From: Bacteroidota bacterium
Lineage (GTDB): Bacteria; Bacteroidota; Bacteroidia; Chitinophagales; Chitinophagaceae
Reading direction: 5' to 3'
Length of the DNA: 64,000 bases
Assembly (NCBI GenBank): GCA_030706735.1
Contig: JAUZNZ010000023.1
Coordinates: 1-64,000, forward strand
The stretch's first letter is position 1. The number at the start of each line of letters is the position of its first letter. The notes beneath the pieces were generated by a model, which saw only the letters and a program-made list of their open reading frames with translations, searched no databases and was not told the DNA's origin. The position numbers were made by a program, and so were the translations under genes. Of this stretch, positions 32,625-41,976 are shown in pieces.

Positions 32625-34919
32625 TTACCTCCTACGGCGGATAAGGAGTAGCAATCCCCCCGAGAAAAGCAGCAGCAGAGGCAGACCGAATTGAAAAATT
32701 ATCCTCAATCTGGGCATGGCGTTGCGTGTGATTCGCAAGGTCGTATCCCGGGAAGGAGGCGTATCCGTATCGATGGGATAGGTGTCATTTGACAGCCATC
32801 CGAATAAGGATAAGGCCCAATCTGCATTTTGATCAGCGATATTCTGTTTTCTTAATACTCCACTGGAAAGACAGTCTGCATCGCCCAGTATGACTATCCG
32901 TTGCTGCCTGTCGCCAAAGATTCTTGTGAGGCCCATAGCCAAAATATACTGCCCTTTTTTATCTCCTTTGGCGGGATCAAAACTTACATAGCCACTGTCT
33001 GTATTCGTGGGTCCTGTCCGACTCCAAGCAGACGAATCCGATAACAGCAGAGGGTGGCTTTGAAAAAGGTGAATTGAATCTGCCTGTAGTACCGCCGTGG
33101 CTCCCGGCATCATAATGGGATATTCTCTTTCCATCAGCGGCATAAACCCCGGCGATAGCGAGCCCGTCAGGCGGTCGATGCGGCCCAATATGAGATCTGG
33201 TTCCAGCTTGTGAGAACCCTGCAATAGCTTGCCCTCTGCCAGTTGCACCCCAAGCGTCTGCAACAGCGGATTAAGAATAACCTGCCGTCCCGGCTCTCCC
33301 GCGATCAGCAGATTGCCGCCCGCATCGATATAGCTTTTTATCCTGGCTTCCGCCACCGGAGAGATATCCGTTTTTGGATCGGCGATCACCAACACTTTTG
33401 CCGTAGCAGGGATATCCGAATGATCCAGATCAAATTCTTTGATGTCAAATCCCTGATTGATCAGGGCGACACGGTTATAAGTTTGTGTAGAGAACTGTTG
33501 ATAATTTTGTGCAGCCGGGTTGGTAAACCGGCGCTGCTGATTATTGGTCGCTACTGCCACCTCGACAGGACCTGCCAGCAACGCTTTTATGGATGCGGCT
33601 ACCTCATTCTCCAAGGGGATGGTCATCGGATCACGGAACATCCTGAGCCAGGATCTTTTGCCATTGAATTCAATAGACCGCACAAATGTGTTCTTTTCTT
33701 CCGAAAGATTGAGTTGTGACCGAATGGCAGCCGGAGAAAGGATGTCCGAAAAGGGCACCCCCGTACTCGCCGCAATACCGCGGACGATGGCCGAATCAGA
33801 AAGCCCTCTATGGGAGGACCGGAGATCGAGCGTATTTTCACAGCTATCATAGTAGTACACGTAGTTAATATCCAACGGTCTCCGTAAGAATCGCTGATAC
33901 TGCTCATAAAAAGCGAGGTCTTCATTCTTTGCTTTTGGCAGACCATAATGGGACATCGGGTCCATGAGGTTTACATAGGTATTGATCTTCAATGGGCCGT
34001 TCACTGATTGGAGGATTCCTTGCGAAGTTGGTGAAATGGTTCGCATCTTGCTCGCAGTCATATCCAGGTAATAAATGTGTCCCGGTCTCGAAGTCATCCA
34101 TCCAAGGCTAAGTATGACGACACCCAAGAGACTGTAATAGGCTATCCTTTTTGTCATCGGTATCCGATATTGTCGAAACCGAAAATAGAATATGCTGATA
34201 CCTATGGCACAGGCGCTGATCAGCAAATAATAAATAACGTCCTTCGAGCTAATGATCCCCTGTATAAAATGAGTCGATCTCCCGCTAATGGCAAGAGTAT
34301 TGGTTATGTCACGTAGAAAAGGAACCGATTGCCATAGGCCGCCGATATATTGCAAAGCGGCCAATACGGTAAAGGAGGATATCGCGGCGATCACCTGGTA
34401 AGAGGTAAAGCCCGAGATCATCAGCCCAATTGCGAAATAGGCACAGATCACCAGGTAAACCCCTAATATACCCGACAGCAGATATGCAAAATCTGCGTGA
34501 ACAATGACGCCACAGGCCGCCAGTGCAATTAGGAGCAATATCAGAATAAAGCTGAGACCGAAAACGGCGATGCCCAAAAACTTCCCGAGAATGATTTCAG
34601 TGTAGCTTACCGGAGAGGATTGCAGCAACTTTATAGAGCCGCTGCTCGTCTCACGGCTAATCAGCCCCATCGTCAGAAGGGGCACGTAGAAATAGAGGTA
34701 CTCTCTTACATTGGCAAACACGCCCGATGACCCCCCAAATACTACCTGTGTAATTTCAGCCTCGGACACATGTAGCTTTATCTGGGATACAACAAATTGC
34801 AAATGATCCAGAAAGGACATGGAAACCTGAAAGGCAAAAACGGTGAGAGCTACCCAGGCGATCGAGGAGCAGAACAAAACTTCCAGTTCTACTTTGGCGA
34901 TCTTGACTATTGTTTTCAT
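32625..34919 (-). CDS. GldF-GldG fusion ABC permease, first of a tandem pair
   Basis: A 764-aa permease. The frame extends to 34970, but the ATG at 34917-34919 gives MKTIVKIAKVELEVLF, matching the N-termini of the related permeases, and leaves a 7-bp gap to the ATPase stop; the longer form would overlap it. Membrane segments occupy the first ~260 residues (YFYVPLLTMGLISRETSSGS), then the GldG-like part with AGGNLLIAGEPGRQ and VILGDADCLSSG, and a C-terminal membrane helix ending RRRR. It is clearly diverged from the downstream sister copy, so the pair was not made recently. Confidence 0.85.
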   Translation of the reverse strand: MKTIVKIAKVELEVLFCSSIAWVALTVFAFQVSMSFLDHLQFVVSQIKLHVSEAEITQVVFGGSSGVFANVREYLYFYVPLLTMGLISRETSSGSIKLLQSSPVSYTEIILGKFLGIAVFGLSFILILLLIALAACGVIVHADFAYLLSGILGVYLVICAYFAIGLMISGFTSYQVIAAISSFTVLAALQYIGGLWQSVPFLRDITNTLAISGRSTHFIQGIISSKDVIYYLLISACAIGISIFYFRFRQYRIPMTKRIAYYSLLGVVILSLGWMTSRPGHIYYLDMTASKMRTISPTSQGILQSVNGPLKINTYVNLMDPMSHYGLPKAKNEDLAFYEQYQRFLRRPLDINYVYYYDSCENTLDLRSSHRGLSDSAIVRGIAASTGVPFSDILSPAAIRSQLNLSEEKNTFVRSIEFNGKRSWLRMFRDPMTIPLENEVAASIKALLAGPVEVAVATNNQQRRFTNPAAQNYQQFSTQTYNRVALINQGFDIKEFDLDHSDIPATAKVLVIADPKTDISPVAEARIKSYIDAGGNLLIAGEPGRQVILNPLLQTLGVQLAEGKLLQGSHKLEPDLILGRIDRLTGSLSPGFMPLMEREYPIMMPGATAVLQADSIHLFQSHPLLLSDSSAWSRTGPTNTDSGYVSFDPAKGDKKGQYILAMGLTRIFGDRQQRIVILGDADCLSSGVLRKQNIADQNADWALSLFGWLSNDTYPIDTDTPPSRDTTLRITRNAMPRLRIIFQFGLPLLLLFSGGLLLLIRRRR

Positions 34920-34926
34920 GTGGGGA

Positions 34927-35859
34927 TTATGCTTTACCGCGTTTTGAAAGCCGGGCAAATACCTCATCAAGAGAATATCTTTCCAAATGTATTTCCCACA
35001 ACTGCCACCCGAGTTCTACGCTGAGCCTCACCAACGTCTCGCTGATGTTCCTGGGCTGCCCATTGAACCATATCCGCATCGAATCATGGTCTACTGCCTC
35101 AACCTGTCTGATTCCATGGATAGCTGCCAATTCCGAGGCGAGCGGGGGGCGACTGAAACGGACTACCAGGCTATCCGGCATGATATAGTTATTGAAAGCA
35201 TCCATGGTGCCGGCGAACACCATTCTGCCCCCTTCGATCATTTTCACCTCCTGGCAGGTCGCCTGTACCTCGGATAAGATGTGCGAGGAAAAGATGACGG
35301 CTTTATCTTTCCCGATCTCTTTGATGAGATTGCGCATTTCATAGATTTGAACGGGATCCAGACCGTTGGTAGGCTCGTCCAGAATAACCAGTTTAGGTTT
35401 ATGGATAATGGCCTGGGCAATGCCGACCCGCTGACGGTAGCCGCCCGAGAGGTTCCGGATCAGCCGCTTGCTGAAATGAGCGATCCCACAGCGCGATTTC
35501 ACCTCTGCAAGCGCATCCGGGATCTTCCCGGCATCCATTTTTCGCATAAAGGCGCAATGGATCAGGTATTCGTCCACCGTCAGGTCAAGGTGCAAGGGCG
35601 GCGTCTGGGGCAGGAATCCGATCATTTTCTTTGCCTCCTCCGGCCTCTTCCCCAGGTCGATGCCGTCGATGAGGACGCTGCCTTCGGTCTGACTAAGCAC
35701 CCCGCTCATAATGCTCATAGTTGTGGACTTCCCGGCTCCGTTAGACCCCAGCAGGCCCATGACCCCCGTCGTTTCAATGTCAAAATGAATATCTCTTATG
35801 GCCCAATCCCTGGTATACTTGTGCGACAAATGCTGAACCTGAACGATAGTATTTTTCAT
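34927..35859 (-). CDS. ABC transporter ATP-binding protein, GldA-like (second copy)
   Basis: A 310-aa ATPase. I use the ATG at 35857-35859 (MKNTIVQVQHLSHKYT), which lines up with the N-terminus of the paralogue at 2445-3386; the open frame to 36009 runs through the 29-bp promoter-like element and is unlikely to be coding. Walker A is GSNGAGKSTT, signature LSGGYRQR, Walker B LVILDEP and the switch His is in SSHIL. It heads an operon with two permeases and the GH172 gene. The element at 35940-35968 is 81 bp upstream, and the same element precedes the other ATPase gene. Confidence 0.88.
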   Translation of the reverse strand: MKNTIVQVQHLSHKYTRDWAIRDIHFDIETTGVMGLLGSNGAGKSTTMSIMSGVLSQTEGSVLIDGIDLGKRPEEAKKMIGFLPQTPPLHLDLTVDEYLIHCAFMRKMDAGKIPDALAEVKSRCGIAHFSKRLIRNLSGGYRQRVGIAQAIIHKPKLVILDEPTNGLDPVQIYEMRNLIKEIGKDKAVIFSSHILSEVQATCQEVKMIEGGRMVFAGTMDAFNNYIMPDSLVVRFSRPPLASELAAIHGIRQVEAVDHDSMRIWFNGQPRNISETLVRLSVELGWQLWEIHLERYSLDEVFARLSKRGKA

Positions 35860-35939
35860 GCTTACCCTTTTCATTTGCCGATTATATATGCATCCCGCTT
35901 TTAAATAACACCTTGGGTCGGCTGGCATACCTGCAATAT

Positions 35940-35968
35940 TGTACCGCAAACAAGCCGTTAATACTAGT
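35940..35968 (-). promoter_or_regulatory. 29-bp element, copy 3 (upstream of second ABC ATPase)
   Basis: TGTACC-N16-TACTAGT on the plus strand, with ATATT before it and CGAC after it as in copy 2. On the minus strand it reads as ACTAGTA and GGTACAATAT with 16 bases between, positioned like -35 and -10 boxes 81 bp before the ATPase start. Confidence 0.62.
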
Positions 35969-36125
35969 CGACTTGAAAATTCCGACATCATTCGCACCTT
36001 TCTGGTCATACAATAGCTACCTTACCTCCTGAAGGAGCGTACAACATTGACTCACGTGTATTCGACGGATAAAGACAAACGGGAAAGCTAAAACAACTAT
36101 TCGGGCGCAAAATATTTCCACCCGT

Positions 36126-36152
36126 TCAATCAAATGTGATCGTAATCGGCTT
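36126..36152 (-). pseudogene. Remnant of an S9 peptidase 3' end after the phosphodiesterase gene
   Basis: The minus strand reads K-P-I-T-I-T-F-D-stop, which matches the KPITVTFK or KPITVTFN endings of peptidase members 1 and 4 and shares most bases with the end of member 1. It lies between the phosphodiesterase stop and the exporter operon, about 15 kb from the array. Nothing else of a peptidase gene is present around it. Confidence 0.6.
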
Positions 36153-36177
36153 GTCCAACAACTGTCTCGCGACGACT

Positions 36178-37539
36178 TCAGTCCTTCAATATCCCCCGCA
36201 CCAATTTCCCATCCGGACACTTAAACTCGACGCCCAGCAAAGCAGCAATCAACGGCGCAATGTCCGGCTCAGATAGCCCCTCAATATGCGAATGCGAAAG
36301 GACCCCTGCCCCGAAGGCGATAAAACCCGTATACATCTCCTGCAAATTCGGGTCATACCCATGATGCCCGCCACGCGTACGAAAAAACACACCCTCGAGC
36401 GGATTCTGCTGGATCGACGTACCCGGCCCATTATTCGTAACCTGCGCTTTTTTCACTGCACTGCTGAAAACCAAACCCGGCACGGCAGCCAGCGCCAGCA
36501 TTGCCGAAGAATCCGCCCCCATGGCATCCAATTCAGAGCGATCGACGATCCGGAACAACCTACGTTTTTCTTCTGGTAGTTTATCCAATTCTCGTACCAC
36601 CTGTTTGACTACGGACGAATCAACCCGGCCCAACCCACTATCTCCATATAGAAAAGCGCTTCCCCCCGCTGCGATGAAATGCGCATGCAGTGCCCCTAGT
36701 AAGATATTCGGCCGGAAAACTTCATGGATATCTGAAAAACCATGATCTCCCAACACGATCACCGTCGTCGAATCCCTCAGCCCGCTCTGGAAGATAGCTT
36801 GCAGCACATCCCCGATCGCCCGGTCGTCGGCCTCCAGCGCCAGCCGGACACTATCATGTTCGCGGCCGTATTCGTGCTCCATCCCGTCTACGCAAGCAAA
36901 ATGTAACGCGAGAAATGCCGGTCGGTGCTTTCGGATGAGATATGCCGCCATACGTCCCGCATTCTCATCCAGCGTAAAATATTCGTCGTTCATGGAAGTG
37001 CTATCCAGCCGCCCCGTCGCACCCATCTCGATCTCCTCGTAGATCCCCTTCGGCCGGGCATGCTGCCGCACCACCGTCGCCCTGTCGTCCGGATGATCCT
37101 TATCCCAGATCTCGGAGAGGTTGTAGGTGATGTCCCCGTCGACCGTATTTGGCCACATGACAGCGGCTGTAGTCAGTCCCGCCTTTCTAAATGCCGCCCA
37201 TATCGTCGGCGCCTTAATGGAATCGTAGTACCAGTTCCATTCTCCCTTGCTGTTCTTAGGTTGATTGTAGACGATCCCACTTCTCGCAGGCAGCGCCCCG
37301 GTCTCCATCGCCGCATGCGACGGATGGGTGTAAGCGGGAAAAACACTTTTCAGATGATCTGCATAAACCCCATTTTTCATTAACCATCGGAGATTGGGAC
37401 TCGGCCATGAAGCGTCGAGATACATCTCCGGCCGCAATCCGTCGATCGAGATCAGCACGACATGCCTCCCCTGTGCATGACTCGCCCGCCCGAAGCAAAT
37501 CGCCGCCATCAAAAAGAAAAGGTGAAGCCATTTTCGCAT
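36178..37539 (-). CDS. Exported alkaline-phosphatase-superfamily enzyme (nucleotide pyrophosphatase/phosphodiesterase type)
   Basis: A 453-aa exported hydrolase. Signal peptide of about 23 residues ending SHAQ, then the NPP-like core: metal ligand Asp33 in ISIDGLRPEM, nucleophile Thr71 in PAYTHPSH, further metal ligands in DGMEHEYG and LGDHGFSD and a late His in GGHHGYDP. NPP enzymes split phosphodiester or pyrophosphate bonds, for example in nucleotides or phospholipid headgroups; the substrate here is not clear. It is the first gene of the long minus-strand block and diverges from the ROK regulator across 398 bp. Confidence 0.85.
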   Translation of the reverse strand: MRKWLHLFFLMAAICFGRASHAQGRHVVLISIDGLRPEMYLDASWPSPNLRWLMKNGVYADHLKSVFPAYTHPSHAAMETGALPARSGIVYNQPKNSKGEWNWYYDSIKAPTIWAAFRKAGLTTAAVMWPNTVDGDITYNLSEIWDKDHPDDRATVVRQHARPKGIYEEIEMGATGRLDSTSMNDEYFTLDENAGRMAAYLIRKHRPAFLALHFACVDGMEHEYGREHDSVRLALEADDRAIGDVLQAIFQSGLRDSTTVIVLGDHGFSDIHEVFRPNILLGALHAHFIAAGGSAFLYGDSGLGRVDSSVVKQVVRELDKLPEEKRRLFRIVDRSELDAMGADSSAMLALAAVPGLVFSSAVKKAQVTNNGPGTSIQQNPLEGVFFRTRGGHHGYDPNLQEMYTGFIAFGAGVLSHSHIEGLSEPDIAPLIAALLGVEFKCPDGKLVRGILKD

Positions 37540-37937
37540 ATAGTCAGGATTTTACCAATTAAGACAATCCAACTCGTTGAAATGCTTATTGCTTAGGAAA
37601 TTTTTTGCGTAAACTGCCTCTCCGGGTGCACTTCCGCCTGCCTTATCATCGTCAAGTTATCGTTAATTCTCCCGTCGCGTTTGTTTTAATCGGCGAAATG
37701 AATTTATATTTACAGCGCTTTATCGTTTGCATACAAGACAGGGAAAACGGGCCTGGGTCTTGACCGCAATCGACGGGATCGCGATGGAGCGCAGATCTTT
37801 CCCCGTTGCTTCACAGTTGATTCCTGGGGATTATTCTGTAACGGCTTAGTTTGTGCCAGTTTGGCGAGGGCCAAACCATGGCCATGACCGTACATTGACG
37901 TCACAGATAGATGGGCCGATGGCGCAGATAAAATCAT
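37540..37937. other. 398-bp divergent intergenic region
   Basis: Separates the minus-strand phosphodiesterase gene from the plus-strand ROK gene and must hold both promoters. TTTG at 37681 followed by TATATTTA at 37706 is a loose Bacteroidota-type promoter for the plus strand, about 230 bp before the ROK start. I see no RNA gene and no conserved reading frame in it. Confidence 0.5.
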
Positions 37938-39110
37938 ATGGTTGGTAAAAAATCATTATACAAGAATAGCATCATAAAGCAATTATATTTCGCTGGTTCC
38001 TTATCCTGCTCCGATTTGTGCAGACTGACGAAGATGAGCTTGCCCCTGACGACCCAAGTGCTGAATGAACTACTGGAGATGAATACTGTCGTGGAGGTGG
38101 GCCATGCTGCCTCTACGGGTGGGCGCAGGCCCATATTGTATTCGCTTAGGCCGGATGTAATGTACGTCGTTGCCGTGGCCATGGACCAGTTGTTCACGCG
38201 GATTGTGATTATGGACATGCAGAAGAATTATGCCGGCGACGTCGAGATTTTCGAATTGCATCTCGCCGGGAACCCGGAAGCGCTGTCGATTCTTGAAGGG
38301 AAGATCGAGGATGTTATAGAAAGTTCCGGGATGGAGAAAGACAAGGTCGCAGGGATTGGCATTGGCATGCCTGGCTTCGTCGATGCGAAGAAAGGGGTGA
38401 ATTATTCGTTCCTGGACGCCGGAAATGGAAGTATCACCAGGCGCATTAAGGATAAAATGGGCCTGAAGGCATTCATCGAGAATGATTCCACCCTGATCGC
38501 CATGGCGGAGTTCCGATTCGGGGCAGCACGCAAAAGGCAGGACGCGATGGTCGTGAATTTAGGTTGGGGGACCGGCCTGGGTATGATCTTGAATGGCGAG
38601 CTTATCAGGGGACACAATGGCTTCGCAGGGGAGTTTAGCCATTTACCGATATTTGCTAATAACAAGCTTTGTACTTGTGGAAAGATGGGTTGTCTTGAAA
38701 CGGAGGCTTCTCTGCTGGCGGTGATGCAGAAAGCGCAGGAAGGGATCGGGAACGGACGTACGTCGATTCTCAAGGATCTTTCCAAGGTGGATTTCGACAA
38801 GGCGTCGTGGGCTGTGATCCATGCCGCAGAAAAAGGGGACCAGTTCGCAGTGGGGTTGTTGACGGACGCGGGTTATCATATCGGGAGAGGAATAGCAATC
38901 CTCATCCACCTGTTGAATCCGGAGGCAGTCATTCTCAGTGGCCGCGGTTCGTCTGCGGGGAAGATCTGGAAGATATCGATTCAGCAAGCCCTCAATGAGC
39001 ATTGCATCCCGAGGCTGGCAGCAGGTACGGATATAGAAATCTCGGCGCTCGGTTATGGTGCGGAATTACTCGGAGCTGCGGCGTTGGTAATGGATCACTA
39101 TGGGAGCTAG
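37938..39110 (+). CDS. ROK-family transcriptional regulator
   Basis: A 390-aa protein with an N-terminal winged-HTH (about residues 5-60, KNSIIKQLYF, SCSDLCRLTKMSLPLTTQVL) joined to a ROK sugar-kinase-like domain. The zinc motif CTCGKMGCLE, the GEFSHL segment and Asp183 in ENDSTL (the catalytic-base position of ROK kinases) are all present. NagC/XylR-type regulators of this build repress sugar-use genes until a sugar or sugar phosphate binds; the ligand here is unknown. A stop codon six bases upstream fixes the start at 37938. Divergent transcription from the phosphodiesterase gene makes that gene a possible target. Confidence 0.88.
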   Translation: MVGKKSLYKNSIIKQLYFAGSLSCSDLCRLTKMSLPLTTQVLNELLEMNTVVEVGHAASTGGRRPILYSLRPDVMYVVAVAMDQLFTRIVIMDMQKNYAGDVEIFELHLAGNPEALSILEGKIEDVIESSGMEKDKVAGIGIGMPGFVDAKKGVNYSFLDAGNGSITRRIKDKMGLKAFIENDSTLIAMAEFRFGAARKRQDAMVVNLGWGTGLGMILNGELIRGHNGFAGEFSHLPIFANNKLCTCGKMGCLETEASLLAVMQKAQEGIGNGRTSILKDLSKVDFDKASWAVIHAAEKGDQFAVGLLTDAGYHIGRGIAILIHLLNPEAVILSGRGSSAGKIWKISIQQALNEHCIPRLAAGTDIEISALGYGAELLGAAALVMDHYGS

Positions 39111-39243
39111 CGGGGTCACTGCCGGCTTCAGCATAACGGTCGATAAGATGTCGGCGGGTGGAACGGGCGCACTAAATCCTGCTGGATTGGTCAGGGCGCC
39201 GGTCAGGCTTGAGATAACGATGGCTCGATTGATTTACAAATAG
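39100..39243 (+). CDS. Possible small ORF after the ROK gene
   Basis: An ATG overlapping the last 11 bases of the ROK gene opens a 47-codon frame (ends ARLIYK, stop TAG). It contains no motif I recognise and there is no clear ribosome binding site. It may be a chance frame or the tail of a decayed gene in the 188-bp gap between two converging genes. Confidence 0.2.
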   Translation: MGASGVTAGFSITVDKMSAGGTGALNPAGLVRAPVRLEITMARLIYK

Positions 39244-39298
39244 TTCGGGAACCGCTGCCCGTTGGTATATGGGTGAGCTCCAGTGAAAAAACCCAGTT

Positions 39299-41959
39299 TT
39301 ACCAAATATGTATAGGAATCAATGGCTTTACCCAGCTGATCCGAAAAAACAGCCTGAGCGAGTTGGCCTGCAGTGTGGCCCCAATCGTCCGCAGCGATGG
39401 GGTATACTGGAGACCAGCGCCGAGATCGAAAGGCAAATCTTTCAACCCCCAGTTATAACTGATGCCGGGAGAAAAGATTTGCGCCAAAGTGATCTTGGAA
39501 GGAAGCGATCCGGAGTCCTTGGTTAAACGATAGTTGATCGGCGCAATAATATCAAAAACCTGAAGAAAGAGACTATGGCTTACGCCGGTCAGATAGTGGG
39601 TGTTCCCGTTCTTATCCAGATAGACATGCTTGGTAGCCTTGTCGGCCCCCTTTGCAAAAGACCACTCCAGCCCAATCGGGGCGGTTAAGCCAACATTCGG
39701 CCGGATGGTGCTGAAAATGTTATTGTTGTCGGATTCCGCCGCCCCAATCGCCCCAACCATAGCGGAAATGGTCAGGGTATTAACGGAGGACCTTTGTATC
39801 GAAAAACTTCCCGACGGCATGACGTACGTCTTGATCACCGTCTTCAGGTCCTCGGAGCTTTGCGCATTGGCGACCAGTGCAACAATTTTCCCGTATTTGT
39901 AGATTGTGGCAGCAACCTTCAGCACCCGGTTAAAAATGACACTGTTCGCCTTTAAGGTGTCATTGACGCGATCCACCAGACCATTTAACCCATTGATAGC
40001 TATATTGACTGCGACCTTCGAAGCTGAATCCATCGCTTTATATTCCGGGAGCGCCCTTATTTGTCTATCCAATACATTTTTATCGATACCGTCACTGTTG
40101 ATGCACGCTACGATAATGGGAATCAACGTGGGCGCATCGATCTTTGCTTTAGCCAACGCCACATACACCAAATTGTACGCATCAAGTAATGATGCCGCTA
40201 ACGCCAGCGGGTCCGATCCATGAAATATAATTGTATTCGACTTCGAGATCAGGATCGAAAACTTTTCTATCGCATTGTCACAGGCGGCCTTCGTACCCTG
40301 ATCCACTATACTATTGTACCCGACGGCTGCTTTGGCCGCATCCAGCAAGTTCTCGCCCAGAACGCCTTGGCCGGTCCAATTGACGGTGACCAGTTCCGTA
40401 AACGCTTCCAGGTTTACATTGGCCTTTCCGCCAGCGGCAAGGATAAGATTGTAGTCAGCCATCATCGCGGGCAGGCATCCCGCGAGCAGAGAGGCAAAAT
40501 TATGGTTTCCGGCGATCGAGTCGATCAATTGCAGGCTATTATCGATCAGTGCGGGGTAGTTCTTCGCAACTACGTCTTGGTAGAGGGTATAGCCCATATC
40601 CCCGTAACCCAGGTACTTGGCGATTTTGCCCGTTAGTTGGGGATCGACGCCAAACTTTGTCAGCAAGGAATTAGTTTGCTTCAGAATGCCCAGAACGTTC
40701 TTGATATAAGTGGAGATCAGTTCAGTTGAATTCTGTTTTTGGCTCTTTGCCTGGTTGATGTCTGTCACGCTATTTTCCACCTGGTTGAGCAGGATAAGAA
40801 GATCCGGAAAATAGCCAAGGGCCTTTTTAAGTGTCGCCGGCTCGTTCTTAAGGATGGCGGTTTTTATCTGATTGCCAAGTTGTCTAGGCTCGTCAAAAAA
40901 GCTGCGGTCTTGTTGATACAATAGCGCAAAAAAATAAAGCTGCTCTTTGGGAGTGTTCAATTCCTTTAGCTGGTTAAAACTTATCCAGGCATTTGATCCG
41001 TTCGATCCCTTCGCTTTAGCGGTATCTTGAAGGCCAGCCTGCAACATGTTAACGAAGTGGATGATCCCCTGATATTCATCCAGCGATTGGATAGCCACGT
41101 TCTGAGTGTATTGCTTATCCAGGGTTTCTAGAATTTCCAGCGGATGATATCCCTTCACCAGCAGCTGCAAAATATCCACGGAATAGCTGTAGTAGGTAAA
41201 GAAAGGGGTCCGGTTTAGCTTTCCGTACCAGGTATTGCCCGGGCCGTTCTTAATGAGATCGCGAAAACTCGCCGGAAGCACCTGGACATCGCTTTCAAAA
41301 GCCTGCTTCCAGGAATTGCCCAGGTCGTTGAAGTTAAAGGGATCAAGCTTACTGATTTTATCATAGCTCTTGGGGAATAAGCTAATGAACTCAGGATATT
41401 TCTTCAATTCGTCCTGGGCCTTTGAAAAAAAGGTATATACAGCATCCTGCTTGAAGCTTTCCGCAAGATAGGTTGCCGTCGCATCTATGAGCATACTCTG
41501 AAAATCCGTAGACGAAAGCCGGGAGAGGGCATTTCCCAATCCCCCTCCACCCGGAGTTGCCACGGGTAAGCTGTTATCGCTTGTGAACCCTAGGCCCTGC
41601 TGAGCCATATCCACAGTAACAGCCAGCTTTGCGAGTACCTTTCTTAGCAGCGGAGTATTGAGGAGATCCCGTTGCAGTTCATTAGAAAAGAGGTGGCCGG
41701 AAACATCGGCCTTTAAGAAATCATTACAGGCCTTCATCGTAGCGATTTCCTCTTCCGACAGGTCGCCCAGCTTTGTTGCCCTCTTAGTATAAGTTGCTTT
41801 CTGGTCCGCCGTCATTTGATTGGCGTCGGTCAGAAAAAGCGCCAGATCATTTTTTTGGTTGGGAGTCAACGACGCCAGGTACTGGGCATCGTAAAAGTTA
41901 TTTTGGCCAGCGGTGACCAGCACGCTGCCAAGGAGCAGCGCCAGCAGGATTGATCTCAT
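39299..41959 (-). CDS. Large exported protein of unknown function
   Basis: An 886-aa protein I do not recognise. The start is the ATG at 41957-41959, giving a signal peptide MRSILLALLLGSVLVTAG; the frame upstream to 42031 would overlap the previous gene. Residues about 20-720 look almost entirely helical, with TPNQKNDLALFLTDAN at the start and repeated Leu/Asp/Lys helices. The last ~150 residues change character to short alternating strands (RPNVGLTAPIGLEWSFAKG, GVSHSLFLQVFDIIAPINYR) and end IPIHIW, as in an outer-membrane-anchored C-terminal domain. The metallopeptidase-like lipoprotein gene is 17 bp upstream in the same operon, so the two probably work together in the envelope. Confidence 0.7.
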   Translation of the reverse strand: MRSILLALLLGSVLVTAGQNNFYDAQYLASLTPNQKNDLALFLTDANQMTADQKATYTKRATKLGDLSEEEIATMKACNDFLKADVSGHLFSNELQRDLLNTPLLRKVLAKLAVTVDMAQQGLGFTSDNSLPVATPGGGGLGNALSRLSSTDFQSMLIDATATYLAESFKQDAVYTFFSKAQDELKKYPEFISLFPKSYDKISKLDPFNFNDLGNSWKQAFESDVQVLPASFRDLIKNGPGNTWYGKLNRTPFFTYYSYSVDILQLLVKGYHPLEILETLDKQYTQNVAIQSLDEYQGIIHFVNMLQAGLQDTAKAKGSNGSNAWISFNQLKELNTPKEQLYFFALLYQQDRSFFDEPRQLGNQIKTAILKNEPATLKKALGYFPDLLILLNQVENSVTDINQAKSQKQNSTELISTYIKNVLGILKQTNSLLTKFGVDPQLTGKIAKYLGYGDMGYTLYQDVVAKNYPALIDNSLQLIDSIAGNHNFASLLAGCLPAMMADYNLILAAGGKANVNLEAFTELVTVNWTGQGVLGENLLDAAKAAVGYNSIVDQGTKAACDNAIEKFSILISKSNTIIFHGSDPLALAASLLDAYNLVYVALAKAKIDAPTLIPIIVACINSDGIDKNVLDRQIRALPEYKAMDSASKVAVNIAINGLNGLVDRVNDTLKANSVIFNRVLKVAATIYKYGKIVALVANAQSSEDLKTVIKTYVMPSGSFSIQRSSVNTLTISAMVGAIGAAESDNNNIFSTIRPNVGLTAPIGLEWSFAKGADKATKHVYLDKNGNTHYLTGVSHSLFLQVFDIIAPINYRLTKDSGSLPSKITLAQIFSPGISYNWGLKDLPFDLGAGLQYTPSLRTIGATLQANSLRLFFRISWVKPLIPIHIW

Positions 41960-41976
41960 GTCGCTAATGTTTTGGT

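Noticed and set aside
35860-36009. 50-codon upstream extension of the second ABC ATPase
   Set aside because: Contains the 29-bp element and has no counterpart in the paralogue, whose start aligns with 35859. AGGAGG at 36024-36029 is 14 or more bases from the ATG, too far to be convincing.
36010-36125. Intergenic stretch between the phosphodiesterase and exporter operon as a small gene or RNA
   Set aside because: No stable fold, motif or conserved frame seen apart from the peptidase remnant just beyond it.
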